Shown here: in pieces, positions 33,301 through 45,400 of the stretch
How positions within the stretch are numbered: the first letter of the stretch is position 1
How the letters are laid out: the number at the start of each line of letters is the position of its first letter
NCBI RefSeq assembly: GCF_000516985.1
Contig: NW_006917094.1
Location: 2,728,001 to 2,792,000 of the forward strand
Direction of reading: 5' to 3'
Length of the DNA: 64,000 nt
Origin: Pestalotiopsis fici W106-1
Lineage: Eukaryota; Ascomycota; Sordariomycetes; Amphisphaeriales; Sporocadaceae
Position numbers and translations under genes: made by a program
Notes under the pieces: generated by a model
What the model saw: the letters and a program-made list of their open reading frames with translations, nothing else
Databases searched by the model: none
Told to the model about the DNA's origin: nothing

Positions 33301-36300
33301 ATTCGTAGAGCGGTTCCTGCACACGCAGCAGCTTTGCTCCATGCGCACGGCTCCTGGGAACGCGATATCAACACTAGGCGGCAGACCGGCGTGCATTGCC
33401 ATGTGGCATGTGGCCCATTCCCTTCCTAGCTCCCAGGCACGGCTATCCTGTAACAACCGCGATGGCGGAATGAAGAGTGCGGAGTGGTGAGAGTTGCAGA
33501 TCACGAAGTGCTTCGTGCGTTTTGGGCGACCAAGAAAACCTTGGGGTTCGCTTGGTGGGCTGAGAGCGGGATAGCACGAGGTCAGCCGCAGTTAGTGGAG
33601 ATTTTTCATGGTTGGTACCATGGCAATATACTCATGCAGAGTACTATGTAAGAAAAGCTGAAGCTGCGGGCTTCTGGCGGGTTGACGAACATGTCAGAGT
33701 CGATCAACTGCCACGAAGAGCAGGCAGACTAGAGAGGACTTGGTGGTTCGCGGTCCAAGACCATTACACGAATGCATTTCTACGTACATGAGCCCTATGG
33801 TCATCGTCCCCTGGCCTGATGGGTACCCAGTAGATCTCAGCTCTTCTACCAAGTAGGTACTTGTTACCTCCCCTCCCATGTCTCAAAGTATAATGAGCTT
33901 GTTTCGACGGCCGGAAGGAACGAGTAGAAGGTTAACAGAATTGATAATCGATGACGGAAGTGTGAACAATACACTCAAAGAATTATACTCAAGGTAATGG
34001 GATGGGCTCGGGCGATTTCTGCTCCCATTCCCATTTTCCTGCCTTGTTTAGGGGTGGCATTGCAGGACTAGTGGGACTTTGCAGGACTTTGGCCCTCCGA
34101 GAGTGCTCCACCTCGCTATACCTGCAGGTAAGGATTGGGGGGCCCCCCATGTCCATCCACCCACTTTGCTTGATCGGGGGGCCATTGCCGCTGCAAGCAG
34201 GCCCATCAACCTGTGGATCACTGGAAGCTCCGAAAGCTGACCTTGCTCTCTCGCATTTGCGTAGAATGAGAGACCCCAATGTTTAGGAACCTATGGAGAC
34301 GCCCCCCCCTGGACAAGCTCGACCGTTTGCAACAGGATGATTACAAGACGGCATATGGGCGATGTTCATGGGGAAAAGAGCATGGTCAAGTGTAGGATTG
34401 ATCTACGGATTGCCCAGGGAACCCAGACAACCGTTGTTCGCAGAGTCAGGTTTCGATCCGGGTCTGACCCTCGGATCTAGGCCATGCCTTCATAATTTCC
34501 GCTGCAAACCAACGTGGGGAGCAGAAAAAACCCGGAGTTTGTGATCTGACTGACAGTCTGCCGGCTCGCACAAAGGCCATTCTACTGCAAGAACCGGCCT
34601 GAAAAGTAGCGCGGATCTACTGTCTAGTACTTGTAGGCTATCTAAAAAGTCGTACCTGCAAAGTGCGAGCTATCTCTGTTCATCAGGCGATCCAATCCGT
34701 CTCCAAGACCACGATACTGGGAATTTGCCTGCCTGCCTGCCTCTCTCACTTGCAGGCGGTCACCAGATCGACTCGTGGTAACTACGTAGTGTTGCAAGCG
34801 TTTCGTGTCGTACAGGAGCGGATTCCGCTTGCACACCGAAACTGCCCCCAAGTTTACCGTGTCAACCCAGCATATAAATCGAACATTTGAGGAAAGAAAG
34901 TGTTCGCTGAAGAAGTACCATGTAGATCCGACTTAGTTGACTTATCATGATGGAAGCGAATTGCTTGGGGGCCTGTCAACGTTGCGCTCGATACATTTAT
35001 TACCTCGTTGCGCCCCATCCGTGTATGAAACATACAGATGGGCAAGTCGGTAGTCCACATTGCTATACACAGTAGGTACTAGGTCCATGGGTAGTAGTGA
35101 ACCTTTCTTACTTCAAGGGATCAAAGAAGGTATATCACATACCTATTTATCTCTCTTGGATTTCTTGCTAGCTAGTATCCAGCTTACTGTGTACATGCAA
35201 AGGCCCATCAACCTCGAACTAGGACCATTTGCTAAGAGAAAGAAGAAAACACACCATACACGTAGAAATGGGACATGTTCTAAAGTAGTAGTACTAGTAA
35301 TCCATTCAGAGCCATGTGCAATCTTGCATACAACCCCGGTCCAGGGGTCGAGGCACCAGAATCAAAGAATAGAGACCCGCCAGGGACCCCCAAGTTTGGA
35401 TTAGATCGCCCTTGGCTCGCGTCTCCATTTTAATCGTACAGCGCGCTAGTGAGCCAGCGGCCCTCCTGGCTTGCCTGGAACCTTAACTCATGAACCCTTT
35501 ACTCCCACCACCCAATCCTACCATTTACCCGGCATCATCAACACCAACTCGGTCTGATCCTTCAAAGATTTTCCTAATCTCCTTCCAGTCAGTCGTTCTA
35601 ACCGGGCGCCGAGAACTCAATTCAACGCAGCTTCCCTTGTTTGCTGTCTTCTTTTACTCTCCCTCTCTTCACCTTCGATCGATCCTTTGCTTGTTCCTCT
35701 TATCGCCGGCAAGATGCGTTGCTGCTAATCGCATCCAACAAAGTCAAATAATAATACCTATCTCCCACCTGCGCAGCACCAACAATCGCTGTCGGATCGC
35801 GCGACATCGGCGTCGATAGTGTGAGTTTACTCTTTGCTTTTTCTCTACTTCCGCTATGCGATTGCTTTTTCCTGCTCGTTCCTACATATGTGCTGCATCA
35901 TGATCCCTTGCTCTCTTCTGGCTATTCTTGGATGGCTGTGAATCGGACCTGTGGGCACTGATGTGCAGCCGTTGATCTGTTGCTGCTCCGCTGTGAGCTG
36001 AGCTCTGTTTGAGGCCCATCCATATCTATTCATGAGCTTTGTACCACGCCCTCGGGATCTCGTCAAGGTTCTCGTGTCTTAGATTGGGTTTTCACACAAT
36101 AGACTCTGCAGTAAACGGTCACGTTGATGCCAATAACGTGGGCCAAATGGCAGCCGGACTGGTTCACCTCATGTCAGCATTACTCCGTGGCAAGAGCATC
36201 CATCCATCGGCAGCACGCCCGGTGTGAAATTGACATGCTGCTTTGTTCCCGGATTAGCAACACTTTGCGTCTTGGAAGGATCTCGCAAACCTACCTTGCC

Positions 36301-36691
36301 TACCTGACTGCCCACCCACTCATTCAGTATTGGCGATCCGCAGCCCGCCGCTACACGCATGTGTCGCATGCCCGTCAATCCTTTAATGCAACATTCACTC
36401 ACCCGACAGGCAATCCCAGCTGGTGCCCGCAACTGTCTCAGCTCCCCGATTGCTTGCCGCCTTCCAATTCGCGTTCCTTCGTTTCTTCTTTCGCTCAAGA
36501 CTGCTTGCAATGATTTGAAATGCATTCTGCCGCCGTTGACCATGCAAGGTGCATCCGTCTAATCTGCTGATAGGAATCCTGCTTGGTGCGCCTTCAACAC
36601 AGCCACGACATTCTCGTAGCATCCGAAATCTGCTGTTCAACCTTGGTCTGGGCACTGCTCGGCGGGAGGACCACCCGCCCTTATAATAATC
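30336..36691. other. Long gene-poor region and promoter of the 1356-aa gene
   Basis: This 6.3 kb stretch has many short frames on both strands, overlapping and unlike known families, so none is called. It contains (GTT)9 at 33014-33040, a poly-A run near 31370 and short AGGTA/TACCT-rich patches near 32600-32870. The segment 35490-36690 has CT-rich tracts consistent with the 5' leader of the downstream gene, and a GTGAGT at 35821-35826 could start a 5'-UTR intron. Composition is ordinary, so this is not the RIP-type AT block seen later. Untested noncoding RNA is possible. Confidence 0.5.
33014..33040. repeat. (GTT)9 trinucleotide repeat
   Basis: Nine uninterrupted GTT units lie in a non-coding interval. 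This is a simple microsatellite and a possible length-variable marker. Confidence 0.9.
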
Positions 36692-39600
36692 ATGTCGCTG
36701 ATGATGCCCACCGCGGGCGCTGATACCAATGTATCCGGCTCGCCTCTTCCCCTCCAGAGCCCACGAAATGTCCGATCGCGAACTCAGAGTCTGTCCAGCG
36801 ACCGACCGTCTACCATAGCGCACAGCCTAATGTCCCCGCCGTCTGCTGTGACGCCGGAGGCGGCTTTTATAGCCGCATCCGCTGCCTCGCAAATTGTCAC
36901 AAGCGACTGCGATAGCTCCTCGGAAGCATGGTTTGACCAATTTGGTATTGAGCCTTCGAGCGAGACCGCCATGGTCACTGTCAATGCTCTTCAACTCGCC
37001 AACAACTTTATCGATCAATTGCTGTTTAACATTATTGGCGTCGCTGGCTCGACATCCTTGGCTGCACTCCGTCCTGCCGTGAGTGAGGTCCTGAAACCAA
37101 AGCTGGCCAAAGATGCCATTAGCGCCGCCGATGATGAACTCAACGAATATCTGGGCGGGGGCGAGGTTGATGACCTTGTGCAATCTGCCATTACGGGATC
37201 CCCAGATGACTGGGACTTGGAGCTGGTTTGGAAGCGGACCAGACTTCGATGCATGGTATATTCGTCCCTTGGCGATATGGAAGAGGAGGACGAAGATTAC
37301 CACATGGAACAAGAACATCTTGGAGTAGGAGATGGCGATGATCATCCCGAGAGCGCTGTGTCGCCTGCTGTGGCTATCTTTTTGACTTCGATTCTCGAGT
37401 TCATGGGCGAACAAGTGCTAATCGTTGCCGGCCAAGCCGCCCTGAACCGCCTGCGGATGAGATATGAGAAGGACCTCAAGGACGGCACACGGGCCTCTGG
37501 GGACGAGTCGGAACGAATCGTTGTGGAGGAGCTTGACATGGAACGCGTTGCATTGGACCGCACACTCGGTAGGCTGTGGCGTTCCTGGAAAAAGAGAATA
37601 CGATCCCCTACCGAACCTAATTTTGGACGCAACTCCATTCGCAGCGCAACGCACAGTAGACGCGGCAGCGCTGCCACGGATGCAATGCAGTCACTGGCCA
37701 CTCCGCTGGAAGAGTCCATGCCTAGAGAAGCTGAGGATAGCAACGTTAAGCCAAGGCCGTCTCAGATACCATTGCCTATTGGCTCCAATGACGTTGCCGA
37801 AATAGAGGTTCCTGGCTTGGTGGCATACAGCGACGACGAGGATAGCGACCTCGAGAGCGACGAAGACGCCATCAGCCTAGCACCGAGACCCAAGAGTCTC
37901 ATGTTCTTCTCAGCCCTGGCCTATCAGGCCTCTCCAGCTCTGGGATTGTCCGAGCCCCAGGCTCCAGCCCAGAAGACACGGAGACGCTCCAGTTCGGTCC
38001 CCACACCCGCTGCTTTGCCTTACAAGTCACCCATCGCAGTCAAGGTTGACGATAACGACACAGACGTTGTTGTCACTGATGTGAACAAGGCGGCGGATGT
38101 ATCTGGGCTCAAGGTAGAGAGGCAAGTCAACGAGGACGGCGTGTCCCCGCTTGACACCTCGAGTACAGACTATCTTGATGGCAGATCAGCAGCGGTTGAG
38201 CCTAGTCCAGTCTCTGCAATTGTTTCGACTGCCGCAGCACTTGGTGCAGCAGCCGTTGCAGGTGTTGCAGCTATGGTACAAGGAAGTGCACCCCAAACCG
38301 AACCTGAACCAACGCCAATTGATGAAGACGAAATTGACGATTTTGGCGAAGAGCCTGAGATTATGACTTCGTCGCGGGTCTCGATCAACGGTTCCATTGG
38401 CGGCCGAAGCTCACCCTCTGTCCCCGAGTCTGGACGGCCCCTGTCCATCAAATTGCCTGCCCGTTCAAACAGTCTACGTTCTGTTCGTGTCATTGACGTG
38501 CAGAGTCCCCGAACACCAAGCATCAAGTCGAGGGCAGGCTCTGTGGATACTTCCGACGTGCCACCCTCTCGGCCTACGTCCTCTACTCCTCCGATTGCTG
38601 AAGAGCGAGCATCTCCAGATAATCTGACTGCGAGAGCGATCAAAAATGCCCTTGCTGGTGCCGCTCCTGCAGAAGGGGCTCTCGAATATCGAAACGCTCG
38701 AGACTACTCTCACCCTCAAACGAGCACATACGAATCTTTCAAGCCACCAGTTTCTAATGCTGTCCCCGCTGCAAGTTCTCGCATGGGGCCCACGTCTGCC
38801 CCTGCGGCATATGGCATGAAGGCAAGCGCCCGGAATCAGTCGAATGCAGGCAGGTCATTCCTTGACCTCGACTCCAACAAACCAGAAATACCCGATAGGG
38901 CTCCCGAACACCATAGAATGCCACGAATGCCAGTGGTCCCTGAACAAAGCGCACCGGCTCCTGCTTCGCCTACCTACACACGCAAGCGATCTGCAGACCG
39001 AAACCAGCCAGGCGCTCCTGGTTCTCCCGAGTCTGCCAGGGCTGCTCCTACGAAGCTCAATGATTCGCCATCCTCGTCATCATCCAACAAGTACAAGCCA
39101 ATGCGTAGCTCAGAAGACGGCTCCCAGCACCGTCCTCAAGATATTACCAAGAATTTCGAAGAGCTTCTGCAGAATGACCAAACGATTCAATACACTTTGA
39201 CACCAGAAAACATGCGTAACATGGATCCTGTAAGTTGCAATACCCTTTTGATTACCTGAGGATGTGTCTAATAACTAGCACAGGTTCAGCGACAGACGAA
39301 CGGTGGCCCAACTTCGCATCACAAGTCTCGCAGGAGTGAGGATGTAAAACTTTCAGAGCAGCCCCGCTCCTCGTCATCCATGTCCATTAAAAGATCCATG
39401 TCCGTCTCGAAGGCTACTGGTTTGAGCTCGCATCCTCTGGGTTCGCACCCCATGGAAAATCAGTCCGTGGGCAAGGCAAGCAAGCTTACTGGGCCTGTTC
39501 CTCGTGCACCACCGGTATCTATGGGCAACTATCATAATCGCGCTTCAGCTCAGGCTCGAGACGCCAGGGTCCCCCGTGAATCGGTGGCAGACTTTGCCGA

Positions 39601-40816
39601 CTTCATACGCTCTACAGGCCCCCCTGGAGGAAAGCCGGCACCTGCAAAAGCTCCGCCTAGCCATGCAGCGCATGGCAGAAGCGCCAGCGGTACCGTTGCC
39701 CCAAGTGCCAGCGTTGAGCTGAACCGTTCACGCCAAGGCTCGGTGAACAGGGCCCGCCTCCAAGCCCGAGATGCTGCAGTCAGTGCTTCCAATGAGAGCT
39801 CAGATCTGATCGACTTTATCCGAAGAGGTCCTCCCAATGCAGGCAACAACCCACGGATCCCACGAAATGTGGCGCCTTTCCGTACGACCATGGACTCTGA
39901 CCAGATGCAAATGTCGGGTGCCGGAGGAGGCAAAGCAGTCGATGCCGTCATCCCTGATGTTCGTCACAGTCGTGCTTCTACGACCGTTACTGATACTTCG
40001 CTCCCATCTTCGATCAATTCGAATAGTGCTCTATTGAACAAGGCCAATAAGCCAGCTCAGTACTCCAACAACTTTGATGATGACGACATGATGCCCAAGC
40101 GCAAGCAGCGCAGGGTCCGTGACCCGTACGCCATCGATTTCAGCGATGAGGAAGATGAGTTCGATGAGCTCGAGGGCGACGGTTTAGGAAGAGTTGAAAC
40201 ACAAGGAGTAAACCACATCAAGGAGGAAGAACTTGTCGATGACGATGACGATTTCGATCTCGATTTGGCTCCACGACCCAAGCCGAGGAAGGAAGAGAGC
40301 CTGATTGACTTCCTCAACAATTGTGAACCCCCGAGCGCACCTTCGCCGCCTCGACCATTTGTTACCTCACAAGCCATGCCCAAGAAGAAGGCCAGTGCTC
40401 CGAATCTCATTTCCAGACTCAGATCAGCCGGCGGTAACTCATCTTCCGCCGCAAAGAGTAACGGGATCAGCACAAACCAGCCCAGGGCTGTGAGCAGCCA
40501 AGGAGGCAACCCTAGAGGTTACACGCCCATCAATGTCACCATTCCTAGCGGCGCTGCTACTTCCTATGGCAGCATCCAGCCTCCCGCACCACGGGTCAAC
40601 AACAACCCATCCGGCGGTCGTGTTCTGATGAAGAAGTACGAACCGAGAGATGCCTCGTCTTCAGCTGGGTTGGGAAGAACCTCAGACCTTGCAAGTTTCC
40701 TCCGGGACTCCGAGCCTCCACCGTCAACCATGGCTTCACCAGTTGCTCAATCCCAAGAAAAGTCTAGCAGCGGATTTTCACGAGTCTTTGAGCGACGCAA
40801 GAAATCTGTATACTAA
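36692..40816 (+). CDS. Conserved fungal protein with histone-fold-like N-region and repeated C-terminal DFIR/PP motifs, 1356 aa
   Basis: Exons 36692-39229 and 39284-40816 join at a 54 bp phase-0 intron (GTAAGT donor). I do not recognise a named family, but the N-terminus has well-conserved-looking blocks. The helix-loop-helix of aa ~90-155 (ALQLANNFIDQLLFN, then AVSEVLKPKLAKDAISAADD) resembles a histone fold and should be compared with TAF-like proteins. A second block includes WDLELVWKRTRLRCMVYSSL and FLTSILEFMGEQVLIVAGQA (aa ~180-260), and a basic WRSWKKRIRSP. The rest is disordered and Ser/Pro-rich with acidic patches (FSDEEDEFDELEGD, then VDDDDDFDLDL). Four copies of a short motif of type DFIR-x3-PP lie in exon 2. 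Such architecture suits a nuclear or scaffold protein. No catalytic site is visible. The gene model is well supported and the function is open. Confidence 0.85.
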
Positions 40817-42242
40817 TTTCTGCGTTTCAAAAAAATCTGCTTCATGTACAAACTTGTTTGCTTTTCAGCATCTTTCTTTGCATCACGAACACTACACGAA
40901 CACATTTGTTTCTTCACCTACCACCCGGCAAAAATGGCTGGGGCTGCATTGGCCTCGAAAGAGTGCTTTAATAGGCTGTACCGAGTACGCTTTACGATTG
41001 TCTCTATACGTGCCAATATTGGACGGCACATGATCAACTTTGTATCTCTGTTTTTTTGAGAGCAGATCGATTGATACCACGACGACACTTTTCTTCTTGT
41101 GTTCTGAGCACCGGAAATCATTTCCGACATTTGCAACCAAAAATTTGTTGAGTATTGTACCAGGATAAGAAAAAGGATCCCCAAGTATCGGATCTCGAAA
41201 ATAAGGGCAGATAGAATCCGATTGCGTTTGTCATTGGGATTGGGGTGATAAATAGCCATGGATGAAATGAATTGAGAAAAAATGAACAAGAATTTGCATG
41301 TTCCTGAGCACTATTTGACGTGAAGTACAAAATACGTAAAGGCATTGTGTGTATCACGCTCGGGTAGAGACAAAATCGTTCCGACTTTCTGACAGTGTAG
41401 CTAAAAAATGGTGTAGTATGTGTGACTTGTTGTCGAGGTTCGAGTATAGTAGGGTGACAGCCGGGTTGCCTGTTTAGGATGTGCTCCGACCGACACCATT
41501 GCTTATCAGATGGTCGGTCTGTATTACTACTGTAGTAAAGTCAAGAGAATAAGGCTGAGATGGTGCAACAGCCGCGGTCTAGCTGACATAGGCAACAATT
41601 GAGTTTGCACCACTTGCACCTCATCTCAGCCCAACTTTTGAGTGTGATGGTGTGTTGGATGAAGGTACAAGTCCATCGTTGGAATTGACCATATTCTTTG
41701 ACAAGGACCGCAGTAATCTGTCTGTCAATACGGGGTTCCCGGGTCATTTTGCGGAATCGGAAGATTGACATGTGCACTGTTCTTCAAAAAGACCATGCTG
41801 TCGAAGAGCTTGAGTCAAAGGACTACACAAAAGTCCATCAAGCTCATCCGACATGCGGTATTACAAAAAAGAAGTCTCGGGATTGACAACCGACTACCGA
41901 TGTGATGTTATTACAACGGGGTCACTTGGGATATTGCGGGAGATCCACACGATTGGAAGTGCTTAGCTGTATTGGGTGATCTAATGTCGATCGACCAACG
42001 AGCACGGCCGGCCGCATGATTGACAGACTCCTGTATCAAAAAGTCTTGTGCTGGTGGATGTGATGTCTATTGAATTCACCTCTTTCGATCTCTCAGGTTG
42101 AAATCTCTCGCAGAAAGGCAGACAAACAGAACCAAGGGAGAAAAAAAACGCATGATGTCGAGAAAGAAGTGACGTGACGTTCGATCAGGAGGCAAATCGA
42201 GAGTGGATCACGGCTAAGTGTGGCGGAGGCAGCAGAGCCTCT
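40817..42242. other. Intergenic up to the LTR element
   Basis: This is about 1.4 kb with ordinary base composition up to the sharp boundary of the AT-rich element at 42243-42247. The first 100 bp are the 3' UTR of the preceding gene. No gene is supported in the rest. Confidence 0.55.
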
Positions 42243-42247
42243 TTTTC
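42243..42247. repeat. Target-site duplication, left copy (TTTTC)
   Basis: The five bases TTTTC precede the first TG of the left LTR and match the five after the right LTR. This fixes the exact ends of the insertion. Confidence 0.88.
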
Positions 42248-42415
42248 TGTGATGGGCTCACTAAGTGCGTGCAGTCACGCAATTATAGCCAGATATAGTC
42301 TATAAACTAGCTTAAATAAAAAAAAGCTATTTTTTATGCGCAGATTCTATTATAACCTATTTAGGCACCGGATTAACTATATATCCGGTGCCGAAAATCG
42401 GGTGTACCCGTAATA
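42248..42415. repeat. Left LTR (the element's 3' LTR), 168 bp
   Basis: The left LTR begins TGTGATGGGC and ends CCCGTAATA. It aligns to the right LTR over its full length, with differences that are almost all C/T or G/A transitions. It includes an inverted repeat, GGCACCGGAT at 42364-42373 and ATCCGGTGCC at 42383-42392, with a nine-base loop. The terminal CA of the ancestral TG...CA end is TA here. Confidence 0.92.
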
Positions 42416-45400
42416 TTACCTTTTTTCCGGGCTTTTCGGGGAATTAAACCTTAGATTTCTGAAAACTCCCCTTTTAATTATTAAGCTATAATAGCCGCTT
42501 ATGCTTTAATTGCTTTATATAACGCTTTTTTTCCGTAGTTTTTATTATAAAACCCGAGATTTTTTTAGCTATAATACGTTTTTTATTACAAATAAAAAAT
42601 TTAAAACGTAGGGTTTTTAATAATTATTAATAAGCCGTTATTTTTTTAATATAAAAAAAAAACGCTATCCGGGTATATTTAAAATATTAAAGCCTTTATC
42701 GGGAAGTGCCTAATTAATTAATTCGATATCGAAAAATGCGTAACCGGCTATTTTATATAGCCGGTATTTTTTTTAAATAAATAAGGAAATTTTTAATATT
42801 TTTTTCGAATAAAAATAAGAAAATATAAATAAATTAAAAATTTAATCCTAAATTCCGACGGGAGGTAAAAGCATTTTATTAATTAGATTTTCGACCTTTT
42901 TTTTTTTAGCTAGCTTTTTTTTTTAAGCTTTTGCTAATTGCTTATTTTTAATTATTTTAATAATAATTTTTTATTTTTTTTTTACTAAAGGCTTTATTTT
43001 AGCCTTTTTTTTTTATTTATTCCGTTATTTACGCTAAATCGGGCTTTAAAATTATTTAAAGCTTATATATTATCGAATATAATTTGGGTTTGCTAGGTAG
43101 GTTTTACGTAATTTTGCTATTTTATTAATAATTTCCGTTTAAATTTTCGTTTTATAAAATGCCGCTTTATACGGAAAATCCTTTTAATAACTTATTTTTT
43201 TTATAAAAGTTTTTTATTAAATATTAAAAACGGCTATTAATTTTTGCTTTTTTATAACGGTAAGGGATTTTCGTTTGCTTTCCGTAATAAATTTACGTAA
43301 AATTATAGCTAAATTTTATTAGGTACGTTTAATTTAATTATTTATAAACTAATAATTTTGCTAATTTTATATTTTATATTAATTTAAAATAGCTTTTTAA
43401 ATATTTATAATATTTTTAAATTTTTAAGCTTAAGCTATATTAAATTTTTAGCTTTAAATCGTTTTTATAATTTTTTATTTTTATTTGCCGTATTTTTTAT
43501 TTTTTATTATATAGCTATTATTATAGCTTAAGCTAAATTTTAGCTTTTTTTTATCGGTTTACGAATTTTTTAATTTGCTTTTTATTTATTTTTTATAAAA
43601 GCTTTTATAGCGGAAATATTTGCTTTATAAATTTAGCATAATATTTATAGGTTAAAAAAAAAATTAGCGCCGATTAAAGTATTACGGTTATTAATAATAA
43701 ATATAATAAAAGGGAAAAATTCGGGCTAATTATATTAAATATATAAAATAAAAGCTTTAAAATATAATTAAATTTTTTAATTTATACGCTTAATCGAACC
43801 GTTAATTTTTAGGTAAAAGGCTATAAATAACTTTTTTTTAATATTTATAATTTTATATAAATAAACCTAAAAATCGCTTATTTAATTCGATTTTTTATTA
43901 AAAATAATAGCTTAAAAAAAACCGTAAAATTTTTAATAATAATTAATAAAACGCCAAGCGTAATTAGGCGCTTTTATAATATTTATACTTTTTATTATAA
44001 TTATTTTTGCTAAACGATTTACGATTATTATTATAAAATAAGGGTTTTTTTTCTTTTTCGCAAAAAGCTCCGTTATAAAATCGATAAAAAATTCCGAATA
44101 AAACCGGTTTAATATAAAAAAAAAGGCTAAAAGGCCGCTTTTTTTTTTCGCGCTAAATTTTAAAGCGCTTATAAATATCGTAATTAATATAAAATTTCCG
44201 TATTATTTTAAATATTCCCGGCTAATAAAAATGCTTTAATATTATTGTAAAAATATTATTTTTTTTAGGTGGCCGGTAATAAATAAATCGTAAATTTTTT
44301 ATATAAATGCAATTTAGAAAGGTTTTTAATTTAGGATAAGCAATTTTTTTCGGAATAAAAAGGCGCTTTTAGGGTTTAATTTATATTCCGCAATTAATAT
44401 TTTAATATTATATTTTTTTTAAATAACCCGGGCGGAAATATATACGCTTTTAATTATATTATAAGGTATAAATTAATAAAATTAATATTTTATATTATAG
44501 CTTTATTTTAAAATAATTATAATTTAGCTTTAGGAAATAAATTTTTATTTTCGGGAATTCGATAGCTTCGTTTTACGCCTAATAATTTTTATTTTATAGG
44601 CTTAAGGTATAAAGGCATTATACCGATTAATGCTTAAATATATTTAGCATTTTCGGAAAATATAATAATAAATAAAAGTTATTTATTTTTAACGAATTAT
44701 AAGCGGCGAAATTTTAATTTCGGGTTATCGACCTTTTTAAGGAGGTTTTGCTTTAAACGGCTAAAAGCATTAAATTTGCCGCCTTTTTTTTTTATACGGA
44801 ATTATAATTAAAAATTAAATTCGGATAAAATTAAAAATTATCGAATTTGCTTTTTAATTAAATTCTTTTTAATAATAAAATATTATAAGTTTTTATAATC
44901 CGTAAAAATTTTAAAAGGTTTAGCTAAGCTTTTTAGTTTTTTTTTTATTTTTTTAAATAGCGGATAATTACGAGTAATTTTTTATTATAAATTTTATAAT
45001 TAATTTCGATTAGGTTTAATCGTTTAAAAAAAAAGGCTATAAAATATAATTTTTTTTATTATTAATTTATAAAAAGGCTTTTTTTAAGGCTTAGCTAAAA
45101 TAATTATATTTAATTACCGTTTTACGCTTTTTATTTTATATCGCTAGGATAAATATAATAATAAAAAGCTTTTTAAAAATTTTAAAATTATATTTTTTAG
45201 CTAATTTTTATTTTTAAAATGCTGATTTTTTAAATAAGGCTAATAAAAGTTTTATAACGTTGCTAAATTAAAGGATAAACTTTTTATAAAAATTCGCAAA
45301 GCTTATAAAATTATAAATTTTTTTTATGCTAATAAAAGCTTTTTATTTTTTAATAGCCTTTATTTTTTTAAGGTTAATTTTAATTTTTTTTCCGGTATAA

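Noticed and set aside
34440..34470. GGTTTCGATCCGGGTC, resembling a tRNA B-box
   Set aside because: No A-box, anticodon arm or acceptor pairing is visible around it.
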